Below, piece by piece: positions 1 through 5,921 of a stretch of DNA of 6,057 bases. A program made the translations under genes and the position numbers. Numbering within the stretch: position 1 is the first letter of the stretch; each line of letters opens with the position of its first letter. The notes below the pieces were generated by a model. That model searched no databases. It was not told the DNA's origin and worked only from the letters and a program-made list of their open reading frames with translations. This stretch comes from Halieaceae bacterium (GTDB lineage: Bacteria > Pseudomonadota > Gammaproteobacteria > Pseudomonadales > Halieaceae). The stretch spans positions 1 to 6,057 of the forward strand of contig JABJAS010000061.1 in NCBI GenBank assembly GCA_018666055.1, in the 5' to 3' direction.

Positions 1-77
1 AAATCCCCGACGAAGAGGCCGAGAAAATCACAACGGTTCAGCTGGCTATTAATTACATCAACGAAAATCTCGCTTAA
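1..77 (+). CDS. acpP: Acyl carrier protein, C-terminal fragment
   Basis: This is the 3' end of the gene for acyl carrier protein, the small acidic carrier that holds growing fatty acyl chains on a phosphopantetheine arm in the cytosol. The reading frame begins at base 3 and gives 24 residues before a TAA stop: IPDEEAEKITTVQLAINYIN followed by ENLA. The segment IPDEEAEKITTVQ is the highly conserved helix III to helix IV region of bacterial AcpP. The DSL serine that carries the cofactor lies upstream of the window and cannot be seen. The next gene is fabF, as in the conserved fabD-fabG-acpP-fabF order. The identification is firm despite the small fragment; only the start is missing. Confidence 0.95.
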   Translation, partial: IPDEEAEKITTVQLAINYINENLA

Positions 78-102
78 GCGAGTCGCAGCAGCGAATCGAA
101 TC

Positions 103-142
103 AAGGGCCGCTCTGCTTCAGCATTGCGGCCCTTTCGCTTTT
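103..142 (+). terminator. Probable terminator/attenuator after acpP
   Basis: A perfect 9-bp inverted repeat, AAGGGCCGC (103-111) and GCGGCCCTT (126-134), encloses a 14-nt loop and is followed by the pyrimidine-rich run TCGCTTTTCT. It starts 26 bases after the acpP stop. The U tract is interrupted, so termination may be partial, allowing some read-through into fabF. AcpP is needed in much larger amounts than FabF, which fits a hairpin between the two genes that stabilises or ends the acpP message. The stem is seen directly; its effect on transcription is inferred. Confidence 0.6.
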
Positions 143-277
143 CTGGCTCGGTGGGTTGCTGATCATGTTGCTGTTAGGTGATGGCGTGGTGGATAAAAGT
201 TGACTGATCTGTTGATGTGGATCCCGCGATCGAGTCGCTCAGTACACCACGATTAAATGTAGCAAGAGGGGCGAAGC

Positions 278-1519
278 ATGAAAGGCAATAAAGTCGTTGT
301 CACTGGGCTGGGCGCGGTGACGCCGCTAGGACTCGACGTTGCGACCAGCTGGCAAGGAATTTGTGCTGGCGCCAGTGGCGCGGCCAACATTGATCAGTTC
401 GACGCGAGTGCCTTTACAACGCGCTTCAGTGCCAGTGTGAAATCGTTCTCAGTAGAGGGCTATCTCGAATCCCGTGATGCCCGCAGGATGGATCCTTTTA
501 TCCAATACGGGATGGTCGCTGGCATTCAGGCATTTCGTGATTCTGGTTTTGAGGTGACTGACAAAAATGCCCATCGCGTCGGCTGTGCCATCGGCTCAGG
601 TATTGGTGGTATTGGCTCTATTGAAGACACCGCCATGCTGGTCGAGCAGAAGGGACCTAAACGCATATCACCGTTTTTTGTCCCAGGGGCCATCATTAAT
701 ATGATCGCCGGTAATTTATCGATTCTTTATAACCTGCAGGGCCCCAATCTTGCCGTGGTCACCGCCTGTACCACAGGCACCCATAACATTGGTCTGGGCG
801 CTCGACTTATCGCGGCGGGCGATGTCGATGCAATGCTCGTCGGCGGAGCAGAAATGGCGACGACCCCGGTTGGCATTGGTGGGTTTGCAGCAGCGCGAGC
901 ATTGTCAACGCGCAACGATGATCCTGAGCGCGCGTCACGTCCTTGGGATGCTGACAGAGACGGCTTTGTGCTGGGTGACGGCGCCGGCATTCTCATGCTG
1001 GAGTCATACGACAGCGCTAAAGCGCGAGGCGCTCATATTTATTGCGAGCTCACCGGCTTTGGTATGAGCGGCGACGCATACCATATGACTTCCCCTCCAG
1101 AGGATGGGCGGGGTGCGGCGGCGGCAATGCAGCAAGCACTCAATGACGCAGAGTTAGCGCCTGCTGATATTGACTACGTCAATGCTCATGGCACATCGAC
1201 GGCGGCGGGCGACCTTGCAGAGACGCTGGCAATCAAGGCCGTTTTTGGTGATCACGCGCCGGAGTTGGCTGTGAGCTCGACCAAATCAATGATTGGACAT
1301 TTGCTGGGCGCGGCAGGCTCGGTGGAAGCCATTCTGACGATTCTTGCGCTGCGAGACGGTGTGGCGCCACCCACGATCAATCTCGATGATCCCAGCCCGG
1401 GATGCGATTTGAATTACGTTCCACACCACGCTCAAGAACGCATAATGCGCCATGCTTTATCGAATTCGTTTGGCTTTGGCGGCACCAATGGTTCTTTGAT
1501 TTTTAGTCAGCTCGTTTGA
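278..1519 (+). CDS. fabF: Beta-ketoacyl-ACP synthase II
   Basis: FabF condenses malonyl-ACP with an acyl-ACP to lengthen the chain by two carbons in type II fatty acid synthesis. It acts in the cytosol as a homodimer and, in E. coli, is important for C16:1 to C18:1 elongation. The product is 413 residues, the usual length. The thiolase-fold Cys-His-His triad is complete: Cys164 in [11 protein letters not shown], His304 in VNAHGTST and His341 in [13 protein letters not shown], with the conserved Lys336 just before it. The C-terminal glycine-rich loop NSFGFGGTN is also present. These positions are one higher than in E. coli FabF because of a slightly longer N terminus. The ATG at 278 is preceded by AAGAGGGG (264-271) at 6-nt spacing, a good ribosome binding site that settles the start. 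The gene lies about 200 bases after acpP and its stop overlaps pabC. FabB is the nearest alternative, but the position after acpP and the length favour FabF. Confidence 0.97.
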   Translation: MKGNKVVVTGLGAVTPLGLDVATSWQGICAGASGAANIDQFDASAFTTRFSASVKSFSVEGYLESRDARRMDPFIQYGMVAGIQAFRDSGFEVTDKNAHRVGCAIGSGIGGIGSIEDTAMLVEQKGPKRISPFFVPGAIINMIAGNLSILYNLQGPNLAVVTACTTGTHNIGLGARLIAAGDVDAMLVGGAEMATTPVGIGGFAAARALSTRNDDPERASRPWDADRDGFVLGDGAGILMLESYDSAKARGAHIYCELTGFGMSGDAYHMTSPPEDGRGAAAAMQQALNDAELAPADIDYVNAHGTSTAAGDLAETLAIKAVFGDHAPELAVSSTKSMIGHLLGAAGSVEAILTILALRDGVAPPTINLDDPSPGCDLNYVPHHAQERIMRHALSNSFGFGGTNGSLIFSQLV

Positions 1520-2367
1520 TATCACCATTGCCAACACCATGCGAATGGGTTGATGGCAAAGCGGGAGTGAGTATCCCGCTTGACGACCGAGGGCTTAACT
1601 ACGCTGATGGTGCGTTCGAGACGATGAGCTGCTCGAATGGAGAGATTGCGTGCCAATCACTTCACTCAGATAGGCTCTCCTTGGCACTTGAGGCACTGCG
1701 TTTTCCGCATCCAGAAGCCATTGCGCAACGGGTTTTTGACGACGTTTGTCGTTGCGTGGCGTCGGTGGGGCATTCCGGCACTGCGCGTCTCACGGTGACA
1801 CGTGGTTCCGGTCCGCGTGGGTATGCGCCACCCGATTCAGCATCGCCCAGACATATTCTGACGCTGTTTCCGTTGTCAGGGCAGACGCCTGATCGGCAGT
1901 CTTGTGGTATTGCGCAGATTCGCTGGGCGCACCAGCCCCAGCTTGCAGGACTCAAATTATTGGCGCGCACCGAACAAGTATTGGCGGCATGGGAGGCGGG
2001 TACTCAGCAATGGGATGACATGCTGATGTTGGATGCACAAGACCATGTCATCTCTACTTCCCGCGGCAATATTTTTGCTTTTTTTGGCAATCAGTGTGTC
2101 ACACCTGATTTGAGCCAGTGCGGTATTGCAGGAACCCGCAGACAGCTTCTCATCAAGACAGTGCTACCCCAGCTAAACTATGTCGTCGACGAACAGCCGC
2201 TCACACTAGCGGTGCTTCGACAAGCCGATGCTGTGCTCATCAGTAATACGGTAAGAGGCGTTGTTTCGATGTCTCGTATCGAGGATCAGCACTATCCAGA
2301 GAGCGCTTTTCCCAGGCGTATTCAAGATGCGCTGAGACAAGAGGTGGCCTCATGGGTCGGCCGCTAA
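1516..2367 (+). CDS. pabC: Aminodeoxychorismate lyase (PLP fold type IV)
   Basis: PabC splits 4-amino-4-deoxychorismate into p-aminobenzoate and pyruvate, the last step in making the pABA ring of folate. The 283-residue product has the class IV aminotransferase fold. [15 protein letters not shown] (residues 23-37) is the typical N-terminal motif, and [11 protein letters not shown] carries the predicted PLP-binding Lys147, aligning with GIKHLNRLEQV of E. coli. CGIAGTRRQ and ISNTVRGV match the later conserved blocks. The Glu expected five residues before the Asn in the E-x4-N-[LI]-F motif, which normally contacts the PLP pyridine nitrogen, is Ser180 here (STSRGNIF). The start is TTG at 1516, which overlaps the fabF TGA as TTGA. 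There is no clear Shine-Dalgarno, so translation is probably coupled to fabF. An in-frame TTG at 1528 is an alternative; the first in-frame ATG (1627 region) would remove the conserved N-terminal motif. A D-amino-acid or branched-chain aminotransferase is less likely given the operon position. Confidence 0.92.
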   Translation: MISPLPTPCEWVDGKAGVSIPLDDRGLNYADGAFETMSCSNGEIACQSLHSDRLSLALEALRFPHPEAIAQRVFDDVCRCVASVGHSGTARLTVTRGSGPRGYAPPDSASPRHILTLFPLSGQTPDRQSCGIAQIRWAHQPQLAGLKLLARTEQVLAAWEAGTQQWDDMLMLDAQDHVISTSRGNIFAFFGNQCVTPDLSQCGIAGTRRQLLIKTVLPQLNYVVDEQPLTLAVLRQADAVLISNTVRGVVSMSRIEDQHYPESAFPRRIQDALRQEVASWVGR

Positions 2368-3392
2368 TTGCGCTAACAGGAGCGCTGTCGCTCATTGTGG
2401 CGACGGGTGCTTATGCGTTGCATACGAGCTGGCAGCAGCCGCTTAAGCTTCAGCCCGAGGGCGCGGTATTGACTGTTAAGCCCGGCGAAAGCCTGCATCA
2501 GGTGCTTCGGGGGCTGGCAAACCAAGGTTGGATCACCAGAGCGCGATGGGTTGGCCTAATCGCGCAGGTGTTAGGACTTGATAAGCAGATTAAGGCAGGA
2601 GAGTTCTTTGTCGAGTCGCAGATGGCGGTGTCGGAATTGCTGATGCGGCTTGCCAAGGGAGAGGTGCTGCAATATAGCGTCACCCTTCCGGAAGGTATTA
2701 CCCTAGGGGAAGCACTATTGCTGTTGCACGACCACGACAAATTAACAGAGACGCCCCCGGCCGCTTTGGCATTGTCGTTGCGAGAGATGTCTGTGGGCGC
2801 GGAGACTGCAGAGGGTTGGTTCTTGCCGGAAACGTGGTCCTTCACCGCGGGCGATCATGATGTCGATGTTTTAAGGCGCTCACATGACGCGATGCAGCGG
2901 TTGCTGATGCAGTTGTGGGCGGAGCGTGATCTCGACATGCCACTCACAACGCCCTACGAGGCACTGATACTGGCATCGATCGTCGAAAAGGAGACCGGGG
3001 CACCAGAAGAGCGCCAGCAGATCGCGGGGGTTTTTTTGCGCCGATTGACAAAGGGCATGCGATTGCAGACAGACCCGACTGTCATTTATGGTTTGGGTGA
3101 TCAGTACGACGGTAATTTGAGGCGGATGCATTTGCGCGACACGGCCAACATCTATAACACCTATGCGATCTCAGGCTTGCCTCCCACGCCGATTGCGCTC
3201 CCAGGTGAGGCAGCATTGCGGGCAGTGTTCTCGCCGGATCGTTCCGACACGTTGTATTTCGTGGCTAAAGGCGACGGTACTCACGCCTTTAGCCGCAGTT
3301 TGGCAGAGCATGAGCAAGCGGTGAAGCGCTACCAGTTGTCGCGTCGCCCGGATTATCACTCCAGCCCCCAAACGCCGTCGCCACAGCAATGA
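2352..3392 (+). CDS. mltG: Endolytic murein transglycosylase MltG
   Basis: MltG (YceG) is an inner-membrane lytic transglycosylase that cuts nascent glycan strands and is thought to end their polymerisation. The 346-residue product begins with one hydrophobic segment (about residues 5-23, [19 protein letters not shown]) that should anchor it with the rest in the periplasm. A LysM-like part follows (about 38-110, with LTVKPGESLHQVL and IKAGEFFV), then the EGWFLPETW motif (154-162). The catalytic block is SIVEKETGAPEER, in which Glu214 aligns with catalytic Glu218 of E. coli MltG. It is followed by MRLQTDPTVIYG (236-247) and YNTYAISGLPPTPIALPG (from 268), both family hallmarks. The tail is rich in Ser, Pro and Gln and is probably disordered. 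The ATG at 2352 lies inside pabC, with AGAGGTGG (2340-2347) just upstream as ribosome binding site. The length matches the E. coli protein (340 residues). Confidence 0.96.
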   Translation: MGRPLIALTGALSLIVATGAYALHTSWQQPLKLQPEGAVLTVKPGESLHQVLRGLANQGWITRARWVGLIAQVLGLDKQIKAGEFFVESQMAVSELLMRLAKGEVLQYSVTLPEGITLGEALLLLHDHDKLTETPPAALALSLREMSVGAETAEGWFLPETWSFTAGDHDVDVLRRSHDAMQRLLMQLWAERDLDMPLTTPYEALILASIVEKETGAPEERQQIAGVFLRRLTKGMRLQTDPTVIYGLGDQYDGNLRRMHLRDTANIYNTYAISGLPPTPIALPGEAALRAVFSPDRSDTLYFVAKGDGTHAFSRSLAEHEQAVKRYQLSRRPDYHSSPQTPSPQQ

Positions 3393-4015
3393 CAGCACGC
3401 TTTATTACAATTGAAGGGGGCGAGGGCGCAGGTAAGTCCACTGCGCAGCGTTTTATCGCCGACAAACTGGCTGAGCGTGGCATTACGGTAGTGCAAACGC
3501 GAGAGCCTGGTGGTACGCCCCTCGCAGAGGCGATACGTCAGACCTTACTCAGTGTTGATGGCGAGGCGCCAGTTGAGATGACGGAGCTATTGCTGGTGTT
3601 TGCAGCGAGAGCACAACACCTTGCCAAAATGATTGAGCCAGCATTATCGAGAGGCGAGTGGGTGTTAAGCGATCGCTTCACCGATGCTACCTACGCTTAT
3701 CAGGGTGCTGCGCGAGGGCTATCAACAGCCACTATTTCGCAGCTTGAGCAGCTCGTTCAAGGCGGGCGACAGCCCGATAAAGTGCTGATTCTCGATCTGC
3801 CGCCGGAAATCGGCATGGCGAGAGCGCGATCACGGGGCGAGCTTGATCGATTTGAACGCGAGGCCCACGATTTTTATGAACGCGTACGGGCAGGCTACTT
3901 AGGGCGAGCGAAAGCAATGCCCGAGCGTTATAGCATCATCGACGCCGGGCAGGACTTGCCGCACGTTGAGTCAGCGCTGACGGCAGAGGTAGAACGGTGG
4001 TTTGATGGGCGTTGA
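3389..4015 (+). CDS. tmk: Thymidylate kinase
   Basis: Tmk phosphorylates dTMP to dTDP with ATP in the cytosol, an essential step for dTTP in both the de novo and salvage routes. The 208-residue product has the P-loop EGGEGAGKST (residues 9-18, Lys16 contacting phosphates) and the DR motif at Asp95-Arg96 in SDRFTDATYAYQGAARG. The LID segment is RARSRGELDRFE (145-156). Arginines in the LID and their absence from the P-loop match the E. coli-type (type II) enzyme rather than the yeast/human type. The ATG overlaps the mltG stop as ATGA. The bases before it lack a purine-rich ribosome binding site, so translation probably depends on ribosomes finishing mltG. holB begins inside its last codons. No expected residue is missing. 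Confidence 0.97.
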   Translation: MTARFITIEGGEGAGKSTAQRFIADKLAERGITVVQTREPGGTPLAEAIRQTLLSVDGEAPVEMTELLLVFAARAQHLAKMIEPALSRGEWVLSDRFTDATYAYQGAARGLSTATISQLEQLVQGGRQPDKVLILDLPPEIGMARARSRGELDRFEREAHDFYERVRAGYLGRAKAMPERYSIIDAGQDLPHVESALTAEVERWFDGR

Positions 4016-5039
4016 GTCAGCCGCCGTCGAGCCGGGATGGCTACCAGCCACCCCCGACTGGTTCCTCGATGCACTGCAGCGGTGGGACGCGTCTGGCACG
4101 CACAACAATCGCGGGCATGCCTACTTGGTCGTCAGCGAAGAAGCGGCCGAGGCGAACCTGTTTAACCGAGTCCTGGCAGCGGCATTGCTCTGTTTAGAGG
4201 TTGAGTTAAAAGAACCCTGCGGAGCTTGCAAAGGCTGCCGTGCATACCGGCAAGGTGCACACGGAGACCTGATGATTCTGGAACGAGAGGAGGGTAAGCG
4301 AACGATTGGTATCGAGCAGGTTCGGTCGTCGACGCGCTTTTTACAGCAGACGGCGCTCTATGGGGAGCGCAAAATATTGTTGGTGCAGGAGGCTGAGCTG
4401 ATGACCCCTGCAGCGGCCAATAGTTTGCTGAAAACACTCGAGGAACCGTCGGGTAGCAGTCTGCTGCTGCTGTCGACCGCGGCAGCGTGGCGGTTACCCC
4501 CTACCGTGCGGTCACGGTGCCAAACGCTGCGCTTGCCCAAAGCACCACCTGCGAGTGCCGCGCTGTGGCTTGCTGAGCAGAGCGGATGGCCGGCAGACGA
4601 GGTCGAAAAGGCGCTGCGTATGACCGACGGCAATCCGGTCTCTGCTTTGGATAAAGCCAGCCGCGACGCGATGTATTTTTCGGGTGCACTTGAGGAGAGC
4701 TTTAGCGCCTCACTTGGGAACGCCGTCACTCATGTCGGAGTCCCGGAGGCATGGTCTCGGGCTGAACCAGAGATGCTGCTCGAACGACTACTGCCCTGGA
4801 TCGAGACGCATTGTCGACACGCAGACTCAAATTATCTCCGTCATGAGGGGGGCAGTTGGATGCTGTTGCACCACTGCGTCGCTGAGCTACAGAATCGCAT
4901 TAAGAGGGGTGCTACCCCCGGCTCCGATATTTTGGCAGCCGAGGTATATCGGCTCTGTCGTAGCCGTGGACACGAGGAGTTTCCGCGGGTGTCGCGCGAG
5001 TTCTTGGCTAACCTTGGCAGGCTGGGCTTAGGGGCCTGA
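4005..5039 (+). CDS. holB: DNA polymerase III subunit delta prime
   Basis: HolB is the delta prime subunit of the clamp loader that opens the beta sliding clamp and places it on primed DNA during replication. The product is 344 residues from the ATG at 4005; a TTG one codon earlier (4002) is also possible (345 residues). The zinc module is present as C-x8-C-x2-C-x2-C (Cys63, 72, 75 and 78), with the same spacing as in E. coli. It is followed by AAANSLLKTLEEP and by the SRC sensor motif (Ser170-Arg171-Cys172), which acts on the neighbouring ATPase subunit. The usual Walker A site is absent: the region HAYLVVSEEAAEANLF has no GxxxxGK[ST], as expected because delta prime does not hydrolyse ATP. 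This separates it from DnaX. The start overlaps the tmk end, with only a weak GGTGG (3996-4000) as ribosome binding site. The C-terminal collar region is weakly conserved, as is normal. Confidence 0.95.
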   Translation: MGVESAAVEPGWLPATPDWFLDALQRWDASGTHNNRGHAYLVVSEEAAEANLFNRVLAAALLCLEVELKEPCGACKGCRAYRQGAHGDLMILEREEGKRTIGIEQVRSSTRFLQQTALYGERKILLVQEAELMTPAAANSLLKTLEEPSGSSLLLLSTAAAWRLPPTVRSRCQTLRLPKAPPASAALWLAEQSGWPADEVEKALRMTDGNPVSALDKASRDAMYFSGALEESFSASLGNAVTHVGVPEAWSRAEPEMLLERLLPWIETHCRHADSNYLRHEGGSWMLLHHCVAELQNRIKRGATPGSDILAAEVYRLCRSRGHEEFPRVSREFLANLGRLGLGA

Positions 5040-5048
5040 GTTGATGTT

Positions 5049-5393
5049 ATGCTCTCCAGCATGACGCACGACCGCTTAACGCTCACCATTACAGATCAGT
5101 CTGCCTTACACGCTGCTTACATGTCTTTTCTGCGCCATGGTGGGCTTTTTGTGCCGACAACAGCACAGTATCAACTTGGCGATCACGTGGTGATTTCGCT
5201 GTCGCTGTTGGATGAGCCAGCACCCCTGACAGTGTCTGGGCGCGTGGTCTGGATGACGCCAAAGGGAGCCCAGGGGCATCGCGAGACGGGGATAGGCGTT
5301 GAGTTCTCGGAGCAAGACGCAGCCGTCAGTCATAAAATTGAAAATTATCTCGGTGGCTCGCTGCAGTCATCGAGGCAAACGCACACTCTCTAA
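5049..5393 (+). CDS. pilZ: Type IV pilus assembly protein PilZ
   Basis: This PilZ-domain protein of 114 residues closely resembles Pseudomonas PilZ, which is needed for surface type IV pili and is known from related bacteria to bind the assembly ATPase PilB and the EAL-GGDEF protein FimX. Shared blocks are LTLTITDQSALHAAYMSFL, GGLFVPT, YQLGDHVVISLSLLDEP and GRVVWMTPKGAQG, followed by GIGVEF and a KIENYLGGSLQSSRQTHT tail. The canonical c-di-GMP motifs are absent: there is no N-terminal RxxxR, and FLRHGGLF stands where [DN]xSxxG would be. It therefore probably works by protein contacts instead of by direct c-di-GMP binding, as in P. aeruginosa PilZ. It lies 9 bases after holB, the usual place in pseudomonad-like genomes. 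Neither the ATG at 5049 nor the in-frame ATG at 5061 has a strong ribosome binding site; I chose 5049 because related proteins have a few residues before LTLTI. No other pilus genes are nearby, which is typical. Confidence 0.93.
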   Translation: MLSSMTHDRLTLTITDQSALHAAYMSFLRHGGLFVPTTAQYQLGDHVVISLSLLDEPAPLTVSGRVVWMTPKGAQGHRETGIGVEFSEQDAAVSHKIENYLGGSLQSSRQTHTL

Positions 5394-5520
5394 AAATTTG
5401 ATGCAGACATACTGCGCGGACTTGATAAGGGGAGTGAGCGGATAGCCACACCGTCTTTCGATCGCATCCTGTGCAAGTAGCCGGTTCCCACGCCACCTTA
5501 ATCAAACTAATGGCGCAACC

Positions 5521-5546
5521 AAAAAAATCGGGCCCCGAGGGGCCCG
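5521..5546 (-). terminator. Strong intrinsic terminator, minus strand
   Basis: CGGGCCCC and GGGGCCCG (5529-5536 and 5539-5546) form a GC-only stem of 7-8 bp with a 2-4 nt loop. Read on the minus strand it is followed by one A and then seven T (complement of A5521-A5527), the classic layout of a Rho-independent terminator. On the + strand the bases after the stem (TAGGTATAGA) have no U run, so it is unlikely to end pilZ transcription by the intrinsic route. Its direction implies a transcript coming from the right, between here and the tRNA gene, where no protein gene is visible. Confidence 0.85.
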
Positions 5547-5665
5547 TAGGTATAGACTTTTAGGAGTGGTGCTCTCGCGGGCACATCGGCGAGAGCACAA
5601 ACCGGGCACTTGGGATGCCCAGTGTCGTGACGCTTCTTATTGATGGGCGATACGACAATTCCAGT
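5521..5665 (-). ncRNA. Candidate structured small RNA (about 140 nt)
   Basis: A minus-strand transcript is predicted from about 5665 down to the U tract at 5521. In RNA order it can form these hairpins: UGUCGU/ACGACA (5657-5652 with 5628-5623) around a 23-nt loop; CACUGGG/CCC(A)AGUG with one bulged base (about 5626-5609), or alternatively GGGCA/UGCCC; a perfect 10-bp stem GUGCUCUCGC/GCGAGAGCAC (5598-5589 with 5578-5569) with a 10-nt loop; and the terminator hairpin. A single-stranded stretch of about 20 nt between the last two (5568-5547) contains ACUCCU. A sigma70-like promoter lies at the right distance upstream. There is no open reading frame longer than a few codons with a ribosome binding site; an 8-codon ATG frame (MCPREHHS) lacks one. 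I do not recognise a known RNA family. It converges with pilZ, so it could be a free-standing trans-acting regulator. The structures are seen; transcription and function are inferred. Confidence 0.55.
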
Positions 5666-5669
5666 ATGC

Positions 5670-5699
5670 CTTATCAGATTAATTAATCTAGTGAGTCAA
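5670..5699 (-). promoter_or_regulatory. Sigma70-like promoter for the small RNA
   Basis: On the minus strand, TTGACT (5699-5694) matches the -35 consensus at five of six bases. GATAAG (5675-5670) matches the -10 consensus at four of six, with an 18-bp spacer. The predicted start is near 5665-5662, just before the first hairpin of the candidate small RNA. The spacer is dominated by a perfect 14-bp palindrome that ends directly at the -10 box, suggesting control by a DNA-binding protein that competes with or reshapes polymerase binding. The boxes are seen directly; activity is inferred. Confidence 0.5.
5676..5689. repeat. Perfect 14-bp palindrome in promoter spacer (operator candidate)
   Basis: AGATTAATTAATCT is identical to its reverse complement. 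It lies wholly between the -35 and -10 boxes of the predicted small RNA promoter, abutting the -10. A dimeric regulator bound here would sit on the polymerase face of the promoter. A symmetric AT-rich site could also arise by chance in an AT-rich tract, so the operator role is an inference. Confidence 0.5.
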
Positions 5700-5768
5700 G
5701 CCGTTTTAATTGCTTCCTGCGTCAAATTACCCGATAACGCACATTTTATGTCTTAATTCACCTCTTAA

Positions 5769-5782
5769 ATATTACGTAATAT
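5769..5782. repeat. Perfect 14-bp palindrome in AT-rich tract
   Basis: ATATTACGTAATAT equals its reverse complement and lies in the most AT-rich part of the intergenic region. It falls about 5-18 bases downstream of the start site predicted for the second minus-strand promoter (5821-5793), a common place for a repressor site. Its sequence differs from the palindrome at 5676-5689, so the two would probably bind different proteins, if they bind any. Confidence 0.4.
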
Positions 5783-5792
5783 GTTGTTTTAT

Positions 5793-5821
5793 ATCGTATT
5801 TTTTAAAATGCAATAGCTCAA
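5793..5821 (-). promoter_or_regulatory. Possible second minus-strand promoter
   Basis: On the minus strand TTGAGC (5821-5816) and TACGAT (5798-5793) are separated by exactly 17 bp; each matches its consensus at four of six bases. The spacer contains an A run (AAAAAA). Transcription from here would start near 5786 and give a longer form of the candidate small RNA, of about 265 nt, ending at the same terminator. Such matches occur by chance in AT-rich DNA, so this is weaker than the promoter at 5699-5670. Confidence 0.25.
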
Positions 5822-5903
5822 GCAAATTCTACCGTTCCGCCAGCGATAGGAGGGGCCGTATCGGGTAGTGCCGCTGCCTCAGTAATCCCCCCGTTTCAGG
5901 CTA

Positions 5904-5921
5904 GAGTCGTTGAAACGACTC
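5904..5921. repeat. 8-bp inverted repeat upstream of tRNA-Leu
   Basis: GAGTCGTT and AACGACTC form perfect 8-bp arms around the two central bases GA, about 65 bases before the tRNA. With only two bases between the arms it looks more like a protein-binding dyad than an RNA hairpin, and no T run follows on either strand. It could be an operator or part of the tRNA promoter region; no clear -10 box follows to settle this. Confidence 0.4.

Noticed and set aside
168..197. Possible fabF promoter TTGCTG, 18 bp, GATAAA; also a good -35-like TTGACT at 200-205
   Set aside because: The first pair is a weak match and the TTGACT has no -10 box at 16-18 bp, so I could not place the promoter with confidence, though one is likely somewhere between 140 and 270.
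727..996. Long open frames on the opposite strand within fabF and other genes
   Set aside because: They lie wholly inside genes with clear homology, have unnatural compositions rich in Arg, Ser and Pro, and are shadows of the real coding frames.
4078..4170. Lack of a Walker A motif in HolB, considered as a sign of a damaged gene
   Set aside because: The delta prime subunit naturally lacks a working ATP site; the zinc cysteines and SRC motif are intact, so the gene looks functional.
5502..5558. 17-codon + strand frame MAQPKKSGPEGPVGIDF running through the terminator hairpin
   Set aside because: It has no ribosome binding site and its codons are made of the A tract and hairpin, so it is a by-product of the terminator sequence.
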